Assembly: GCF_003525665.1 (NCBI RefSeq)
Contig: NZ_DQDX01000130.1
Location: 13,202 to 18,613, forward strand
DNA: 5,412 nt
Source: Flavobacterium sp.
GTDB taxonomy: Bacteria > Bacteroidota > Bacteroidia > Flavobacteriales > Flavobacteriaceae
Direction of reading: 5' to 3'
A program made the position numbers and the translations under genes. Below are positions 1-4,165 of this stretch, piece by piece (position 1 is the stretch's first letter; each line of letters begins with the position of its first letter). The notes under the pieces were generated by a model. It did no database searches, had not been told where the DNA came from, and saw only the letters and a program-made list of their open reading frames with translations.

Positions 1-897
1 GAACACTATTATCCTGAAATTTTAATTGATGGAAAATTAAAATATATAGAATTCTTTCAAAAAGTAGCGGATAAAACCCGAAAAATGATTGTTGATTGGC
101 AACGAGTAGGTTTTGTTCATGGTGTAATGAATACCGACAATATGTCGATTTTAGGACTTACAATTGATTTTGGTCCTTATGGTTGGCTCGAAGATTATAA
201 TCCCGATTGGACACCAAATACTACCGATAGTCAACACAGACGTTACCGCTTTGGTAATCAACCCGATATCGCGCAATGGAATTTATACCAGTTAGCGAAT
301 GCTTTGTATCCGTTAATTGAAATAGCTGAACCTCTTGAAAACATTCTAAACAATTTTAAAGAGCAATATGAAACTGATTATCTTAATATGATGCGAGATA
401 AATTGGGTTTTTCTAAAATACTAAAAGAAGACAAAAAAATAATAGAAGCATTAGAAAATGTACTTCAATTATCTGAAACTGACATGACGATTTTCTTTAG
501 AGAGTTGAGTAATATAAAAAAAGAGCTTTCTGTTGGAGTTGGTATTTCATTAGTAAATAATGCTTTTTACAATCCGAAAGAAATTTCTAAAACTATTCTA
601 AAAAGTTGGGAAAAATGGTTTACTAAATACATTAACAGAATAAAATTGGAAGACGATGCGGATGAAATTCGAAAAACAAAAATGGATCTTGTTAATCCAA
701 AATATGTTTTGCGAAATTACATGGCTCAAATAGCAATAGATGCTGCAAATAACGAAGACTATTCTGTTGTAAATGAATTGCATACAATCTTAAAAAAACC
801 ATATGACGAGCAACCAGAATTTGAAAAATGGTATGCCAAAAGACCCGATTGGGCACGCGTAAAAATTGGCTGTTCAATGCTTTCTTGTAGTTCTTAA
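1..897 (+). CDS. selO: Protein adenylyltransferase SelO (YdiU family), C-terminal part; 5' end outside window
   Basis: The reading frame is open from the first base, so this is a gene fragment of 298 residues; the family usually has about 480-520. The ATG at 85 is internal. SelO is a pseudokinase-fold enzyme that transfers AMP from ATP to Ser, Thr or Tyr of other proteins and is linked to oxidative stress. Seen here: the catalytic loop HGVMNTDNMS (visible residues 40-49) with D46 and N47, then DFG at 56-58. The spacing from that Asn to the DFG Asp is nine residues, as in characterised bacterial SelO (N253 and D262 in Pseudomonas). NQPDIAQWNL follows at about 86-95. The protein ends in GCSMLSCSS; the third-last residue is the position taken by selenocysteine in animal SelO, here Cys (TGT at 886-888). 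The Cys expected in the activation loop appears replaced by Pro (residue 72). Two TAA codons in tandem (895-900) end the gene. The family call is very secure; the substrates are unknown. Confidence 0.95.
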   Translation, partial: EHYYPEILIDGKLKYIEFFQKVADKTRKMIVDWQRVGFVHGVMNTDNMSILGLTIDFGPYGWLEDYNPDWTPNTTDSQHRRYRFGNQPDIAQWNLYQLANALYPLIEIAEPLENILNNFKEQYETDYLNMMRDKLGFSKILKEDKKIIEALENVLQLSETDMTIFFRELSNIKKELSVGVGISLVNNAFYNPKEISKTILKSWEKWFTKYINRIKLEDDADEIRKTKMDLVNPKYVLRNYMAQIAIDAANNEDYSVVNELHTILKKPYDEQPEFEKWYAKRPDWARVKIGCSMLSCSS

Positions 898-917
898 TAA
901 TTTTTTTTTTAATTTAG
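885..917 (+). promoter_or_regulatory. Weak candidate promoter for the DUF1801-SRPBCC pair, with T10 run in the spacer
   Basis: TTG at 885-887 and TAATTTAG at 910-917 are separated by 22 bases. The second element matches the Bacteroidota -7 consensus TAnnTTTG at five of six fixed positions. A start site about 7 bases downstream would leave a leader of about 15 nt before the ATG at 939. The -33 part would lie inside the end of selO. The spacer contains ten consecutive T (901-910). Read-through from selO across the 41-bp gap is an equally good explanation of expression. Confidence 0.3.
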
Positions 918-938
918 TAGTATCAAACAATTGTTAAG

Positions 939-1301
939 ATGACTACTAATTTTAAAACCATTGACGAGTATATTGCTTTGCAACCAGAAAAGGTGATTTT
1001 AATTTTAGAGGAAATAAGAGAAACAATAAGAAATGTTATTCCCGAAGCCGAAGAAACTATAAGTTATCAAATTCCCACATTTAAATATCATGGAAATTTA
1101 GTACACTTTGCGGCCTACAAAAACCATATCGGTTTCTATCCTGGACATTCTGCCGTGGAAGCTTTTAATGATTATATCACCAATTTTGCTACCTCAAAAG
1201 GAACAATTCAATTTCCTATTGATGAACCAATTCCGTTGGATTTAATTTCGAAAATTACTGCATTTAGAGTTAAACAAAATTTAGAAAAAAAGAAAAAATG
1301 A
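939..1301 (+). CDS. DUF1801 (YdhG-like) family protein
   Basis: This is a complete 120-residue protein of the DUF1801 / COG5646 family, a small cytosolic single-domain fold. The family includes Bacillus subtilis YdhG, reported as a frataxin-like iron chaperone, but most members have no known function, so iron binding should not be assumed here. Seen: an N-terminal IDEYI helix (residues 8-12), the core IPEAEETISYQIPTFKY (34-50), VHFAAYKNHIGFYPG (55-69), and the C-terminal block SKGTIQFP...IPLDLISKITAFRVKQN. These are the usual conserved blocks in the usual order. A lysine-rich tail (EKKKK) ends the protein. The ATG at 939 gives a full-length domain; its upstream sequence (TTGTTAAG) is A/T-rich with no Shine-Dalgarno, as is normal in Bacteroidota. 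The stop codon overlaps the next gene's start as ATGA, implying one transcript and coupled translation. Function is not predicted beyond the family. Confidence 0.88.
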   Translation: MTTNFKTIDEYIALQPEKVILILEEIRETIRNVIPEAEETISYQIPTFKYHGNLVHFAAYKNHIGFYPGHSAVEAFNDYITNFATSKGTIQFPIDEPIPLDLISKITAFRVKQNLEKKKK

Positions 1302-1705
1302 TCACTGTAAAAACTACCGTAACTGCTTCACTAGAAAAAGCTTGGGATTTTTGGACAAATCCAGAACACCTTACAAAATGGAACAACGCTTCAGATGATT
1401 GGCATTGTCCAAAAGCTACTAATGATTTGAAAATAGATGGAAAATTCAATTTCACTATGGCAGCAAAAGACAATTCTATGAGTTTTGATTTTGAAGGAAT
1501 TTATACGAATATCATCGAATTTAAGCTAATTGAATATACAATCATTGATGGACGAAAAGTAAAAATGTCCTTTGAAGAAACTCAAAATGGAATTGAAATT
1601 ACAGAATCATTCGATCCAGAAAATGTGAATCCAGAAGAACTACAACGTCAAGGTTGGCAAAGTATCATCGATAATTTTAAAAAACATGCCGAACAGTGGC
1701 ATTGA
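1298..1705 (+). CDS. SRPBCC / AHSA1-like (START-fold) protein
   Basis: This complete 135-residue protein belongs to the AHSA1 branch of the SRPBCC superfamily (COG3832, related to B. subtilis YndB). These helix-grip folds have a deep cavity that binds small hydrophobic ligands; most bacterial members have no assigned ligand, and real Hsp90 activation is not implied. Seen: the N-terminal block with EKAWDFWTNPEHLTKWN (13-29) and DDWHCP (33-38), NDLKIDGKFNF (42-52), SFDFEGIY (62-69), DGRKV (84-88), and the C-terminal helix PEELQRQGWQSIIDNFKKH (112-130). These blocks cover the family's whole length. The start ATG lies inside the stop of the DUF1801 gene (ATGA, 1298-1301) after an A-rich stretch with no Shine-Dalgarno, so translation is probably coupled. 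It ends 49 bases before the convergent S41 gene, across a stretch rich in inverted repeats. The family call is strong; its role and ligand are unknown. Confidence 0.9.
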   Translation: MITVKTTVTASLEKAWDFWTNPEHLTKWNNASDDWHCPKATNDLKIDGKFNFTMAAKDNSMSFDFEGIYTNIIEFKLIEYTIIDGRKVKMSFEETQNGIEITESFDPENVNPEELQRQGWQSIIDNFKKHAEQWH

Positions 1706-1738
1706 CGAAAGTAATTTCGATAAAGCAATCGGTCAATG
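1700..1738. repeat. Nested inverted repeats between convergent genes
   Basis: CATTGAC at 1700-1706 is the exact reverse complement of GTCAATG at 1732-1738. Just inside lies a perfect 5-bp hairpin, CGAAA-GTAA-TTTCG (1706-1719). The outer arm contains the TGA stop of the SRPBCC gene. Neither strand has a T-run directly after the outer repeat, so it is not a canonical intrinsic terminator. It could fold in the 3' end of either convergent transcript and protect or terminate it. The inverted repeat is certain; its role is inference. Confidence 0.5.
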
Positions 1739-1758
1739 AAAAATCTGATTAATTTCAG
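1739..1758 (-). terminator. Weak candidate terminator of the S41 lipoprotein gene
   Basis: Read on the - strand, CTGA-AATTAA-TCAG overlaps the gene's TGA stop and is followed by A and five T. The stem has only 4 bp, so it is weak. The larger inverted repeat downstream (1700-1738) may contribute. Confidence 0.25.
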
Positions 1759-3353
1759 TGTTTTTTCTTTATATCTTCCATAATCCAATCCAATTGCGGA
1801 TCGTTATTTTTCACTTTATCTTCAATTGTAAGCGGAATTTCAACATCGGGAAAAATACCTCTTCCTTCAACCGCTGTTTGATTGATTGTTCTAATATCCA
1901 TTAAACCCAATCGCAAAGGAATTTTTGAATTTGGCAAATCTACCACTGGCATAATTCCAGCAACAGTTCCGTTAAATGCGCCACCAGTTTCTTCACCTAC
2001 AAAAGTTACATTCGGGTTTGATTTCAAAGAAGATGATAAAATACAAGAAGCCGAAAAACTTCCGCCATTGATTAAAACATAGATTTTTCCGTTATAATTA
2101 TTGCGTGCAAATTTGCTTTTTCTGGAACCTACAAGTCGGTATTCATAAGTTCCATCTGGTTTTTTTGTAGTTCTAAAATACGAAAATCCTATGTAAAAAG
2201 GATAAGCAATTGCAGCAAACGGATAAGCAACGGCAGGCAATTCTCTAAACAAACCCCATTTGAACAAACTGGTTTTAGAAGTAACTTTGGCTGGCTGCAA
2301 AATCACAAAATCTTTATCGGTTAAATACGAGTACAAATTCACCGCATCGGCAACTCTTCCACCTGGATTGTCACGAATATCGATGATTAGATTTTGAATG
2401 TTGTGCTTTTTTATAGAATCAAAAATGGCTTTATAAGACTTTGAATAAATTCCTTCTGAAAAATTTTTAACTTTCAAAATAGCAACTGTACTATCCGATT
2501 TTACAAAATTCAAACTCTTAGCATATTCTTTAGTCAAAGCATTATAACCATAGATTCTTTTGAATTTTTTATCAAATTTTAGTTTCGCTTTATCAATTGG
2601 CTTTTTCGCTACTGCTTTCACCGAATCTTTTTCAACAATTTTACCTTTAGAAACTTCTTTTTTTTCAGGTTTATTTCTAGAAATAACAGTGGTAAAAGTA
2701 GAATCCTTTTGCTTAAAAACATAAGTTAAACTATCATTTATACCGATTTCATTGGTCATATAAAGGTAAAATCTTTTATTGAAACCTTTGCGAATGTAAG
2801 TTTCATTATAACCATCAGAAGTTACCGATTTCCGATATTTATTGAAAAGCGATTGTGGAGCAATTCCATTAATAGTAACAACTTCGCTTCCCAAACTGAT
2901 GTTTTTCTTTTTTGATTTATTTTTAATAACAAAAAGTTTGCTGTTTTCCCATTCAAAAGTAAATTGCGATAATGGTCCATCGCCCATTTTCTTTATACGT
3001 TTGGCTTCTGTTTTTGAAAGTTTCTTTGAAAGTGGCGTCATTGTCATATGACCTTGTCTAACCGAAGCAATAACTGGAGAAATTACAAAGTAAAACTCTG
3101 AACTAGTCATTGGTTTATTGACTACTTTTCGAATGCTATCAAACTTAAAGTTGAGTTTTTCTTTAGAAATATATCCGTAAAGATTTGGATATAGTTTTTC
3201 TAATTTGTGTTGGGTATAGTCAATGTCTTTTTGAAGTTTTTCAACAGAAATAGGTTGCGCTAACTTAAAATTATATTTTTCTACCGAAGTACAATTAGCT
3301 AACAGTAAAGAAATTACAACTATAAAGGAAATCCTCGTAATTTTAAAAGACAT
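1755..3353 (-). CDS. S41 family peptidase, predicted lipoprotein (tricorn-like/S41B active site)
   Basis: Complete, 532 residues. The N-terminus is a lipoprotein signal: K4 and R7, a hydrophobic stretch 8-18, then the lipobox LANC with Cys21 as lipidation site. Asn at -1 is less usual than Gly, Ala or Ser. Sequence after Cys21 (TSVEKY) has little acidic character, so a surface-export signal is not evident and periplasmic membrane anchoring is more likely. Domain order: N-terminal helical part to about 120, with GHMT and its His at 102; a PDZ-like region about 125-225 (GSEVVTINGI); a Lys-rich linker 228-265; then the S41 core with LIIDIRDNPGGR (322-333) and INGGSFSAS (428-436), predicted nucleophile S434. 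The Ctp catalytic Lys site reads GEETGGAF (453-460), without Lys. Together with H102 and E496 in EGRGIFPD this suggests a tricorn-type Ser-His-Glu site. A hydrophobic aromatic insert lies at 362-393. It probably cleaves envelope proteins or peptides; the substrate is unknown. Confidence 0.9.
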   Translation of the reverse strand: MSFKITRISFIVVISLLLANCTSVEKYNFKLAQPISVEKLQKDIDYTQHKLEKLYPNLYGYISKEKLNFKFDSIRKVVNKPMTSSEFYFVISPVIASVRQGHMTMTPLSKKLSKTEAKRIKKMGDGPLSQFTFEWENSKLFVIKNKSKKKNISLGSEVVTINGIAPQSLFNKYRKSVTSDGYNETYIRKGFNKRFYLYMTNEIGINDSLTYVFKQKDSTFTTVISRNKPEKKEVSKGKIVEKDSVKAVAKKPIDKAKLKFDKKFKRIYGYNALTKEYAKSLNFVKSDSTVAILKVKNFSEGIYSKSYKAIFDSIKKHNIQNLIIDIRDNPGGRVADAVNLYSYLTDKDFVILQPAKVTSKTSLFKWGLFRELPAVAYPFAAIAYPFYIGFSYFRTTKKPDGTYEYRLVGSRKSKFARNNYNGKIYVLINGGSFSASCILSSSLKSNPNVTFVGEETGGAFNGTVAGIMPVVDLPNSKIPLRLGLMDIRTINQTAVEGRGIFPDVEIPLTIEDKVKNNDPQLDWIMEDIKKKH

Positions 3354-3372
3354 ATATTTTTGTTTTGGAAAT

Positions 3373-3403
3373 CAAATATAGGATTATTTGGGTTTTGAAG
3401 AAA
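3373..3403 (-). promoter_or_regulatory. Candidate promoter of the S41 lipoprotein gene
   Basis: On the - strand TATATTTG (3373-3380) matches the Bacteroidota -7 consensus TAnnTTTG exactly. TTTC (3400-3403) lies 19 bases upstream at the place of the -33 TTTG element, with one mismatch. The start site would fall near 3366, giving a very short leader of about 12 nt before the ATG at 3353. The octamer is identical to the one upstream of the small membrane gene. Confidence 0.5.
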
Positions 3404-3490
3404 TTTGTTAGGAAATATTTAGGAAATTATGAATTGAAAATGAAAGAAACTTTAAATAAAGCACTAAAAAAAAATGTTAGTAATAGACCA

Positions 3491-3964
3491 TCATTCTAAT
3501 TCTTTTAGTTTTTCAACTAATAAATCTAACTTTTCTTTTTCAAACCCAAAATCACGTTCTTCTAAACAAAAGACTTTTTTATTATTCTGCCATATTTTTA
3601 AAGTCCATTTTCCACCACTTCTTGAAGCAATTTTTTTGTATTCGTATTCCAACTCTTCGAATGAAATATTTTTTTCACAGTGGTTTTTAAATAAAGTAAT
3701 ATATTCAAATTTTAACTTTTTATTTTCATAATCAATTTCTATCAATTGATAAATTTTTCTTGAAAATACATACACAATCATTAATGAAGATATTACAAAA
3801 AAGAAACCATTTGTAAAAGGAATTGAGTGGCTTTTATTTGGTTTTAAAATAGGATATAATAACTCAGCTAATGCAAAGAATGAAATTACGATCAAAATCA
3901 TAATAAATAAATCTTTTCTAGAGTGTTTCCTTTCGGGTTCGATAAGTAAGTTTTTATTCTTCAA
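3491..3964 (-). CDS. Small two-helix membrane protein of unknown function, TTG start
   Basis: I do not recognise a named family. The protein is 157 residues: a charged N-terminus (1-18), a hydrophobic segment at about 19-40, a short loop (KPNKSHSIPF, 41-50), and a second hydrophobic segment at about 51-68. A soluble domain of about 90 residues follows, rich in alternating beta-like and charged segments (EIDYENKKLKFEYITLF, WTLKIWQNNKKVFCLEERDFG) and ending in a helix. This hairpin-plus-beta-domain layout resembles bacterial membrane-anchored PH-like proteins; that is inference only. The start is TTG at 3962-3964: the frame has TAA at 3974-3976 and no ATG between. The first in-frame ATG is Met22 (3899-3901), which would remove the basic N-terminus and cut into the first helix, so TTG is preferred. 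The sequence before it (AACAGAAAA) is A-rich, as is usual in Bacteroidota. It has its own promoter upstream and a 137-bp gap to the S41 gene, so it is probably monocistronic. Confidence 0.72.
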   Translation of the reverse strand: MKNKNLLIEPERKHSRKDLFIMILIVISFFALAELLYPILKPNKSHSIPFTNGFFFVISSLMIVYVFSRKIYQLIEIDYENKKLKFEYITLFKNHCEKNISFEELEYEYKKIASRSGGKWTLKIWQNNKKVFCLEERDFGFEKEKLDLLVEKLKELE

Positions 3965-3985
3965 TTTTCTGTTTTATAGAAATTT
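3963..3985 (-). other. AT-rich hairpin abutting the TTG start
   Basis: On the - strand AAATTTCT (3978-3985) and AGAAAATT (3963-3970) pair over five contiguous bases (TTTCT/AGAAA), plus two more past a mismatch, around a 7-nt loop. The hairpin would lie in the long leader and reach the first base of the TTG start codon. All but one pair are A-U, so the stability is low. Confidence 0.3.
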
Positions 3986-4068
3986 TTAGATTTACTACTA
4001 AGATTAGGTGAATATTCGCAACTAATTAACCATTATCCCAATCAAGTAAAATCACGAACTACATTCCC

Positions 4069-4101
4069 CAAATATAATTAAATCTAAAACCATTCCACAA
4101 A
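4069..4101 (-). promoter_or_regulatory. Bacteroidota-type promoter for the small membrane protein gene
   Basis: On the - strand TTTG (4098-4101), a 21-base spacer, and TATATTTG (4069-4076) fit the consensus TTTG-N19-21-TAnnTTTG at every fixed position. Transcription would start near 4062 and give a leader of about 98 nt before the TTG start at 3964. No closer octamer is present. The -33 element overlaps the T-tract of the glmM terminator. Confidence 0.6.
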
Positions 4102-4132
4102 AAAACCTTCCAAAATTACTTTCGAAAGGCTT
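4099..4132 (-). terminator. Rho-independent terminator of glmM
   Basis: On the - strand CCTTTC (4124-4129) pairs with GGAAGG (4106-4111) over six bases including one G-U, around a 12-nt loop, with weaker A-U and G-U pairs extending the stem at its base. Seven T follow directly (4099-4105). The structure lies about 35 bases past the glmM stop. The loop side also contains the perfect palindrome CTTTCGAAAG (4119-4128), an alternative fold. Confidence 0.7.
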
Positions 4133-4165
4133 CTATATTTGTAAAGGGTCTGAAATAAATTCAAA

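Noticed and set aside
871..897. Possible selenocysteine at the SelO C-terminus
   Set aside because: The codon at the animal Sec position is TGT (Cys), not TGA, so no recoding is needed.
3466..3490. T9 run on the - strand after the small membrane gene as an intrinsic terminator
   Set aside because: No GC-containing stem lies directly before it. It may help transcript ending but cannot be called a terminator.
3440..3499. Possible 19-residue peptide gene on the + strand
   Set aside because: It overlaps the 3' end of the opposite gene, spans an A9 run, and shows no motif, hydrophobic segment or promoter. Chance is sufficient.
3474..3731. Open frame of 85 codons on the + strand
   Set aside because: It is antisense to the small membrane protein gene; Ser/Phe/Asn-rich low-complexity translation and no start context or promoter.
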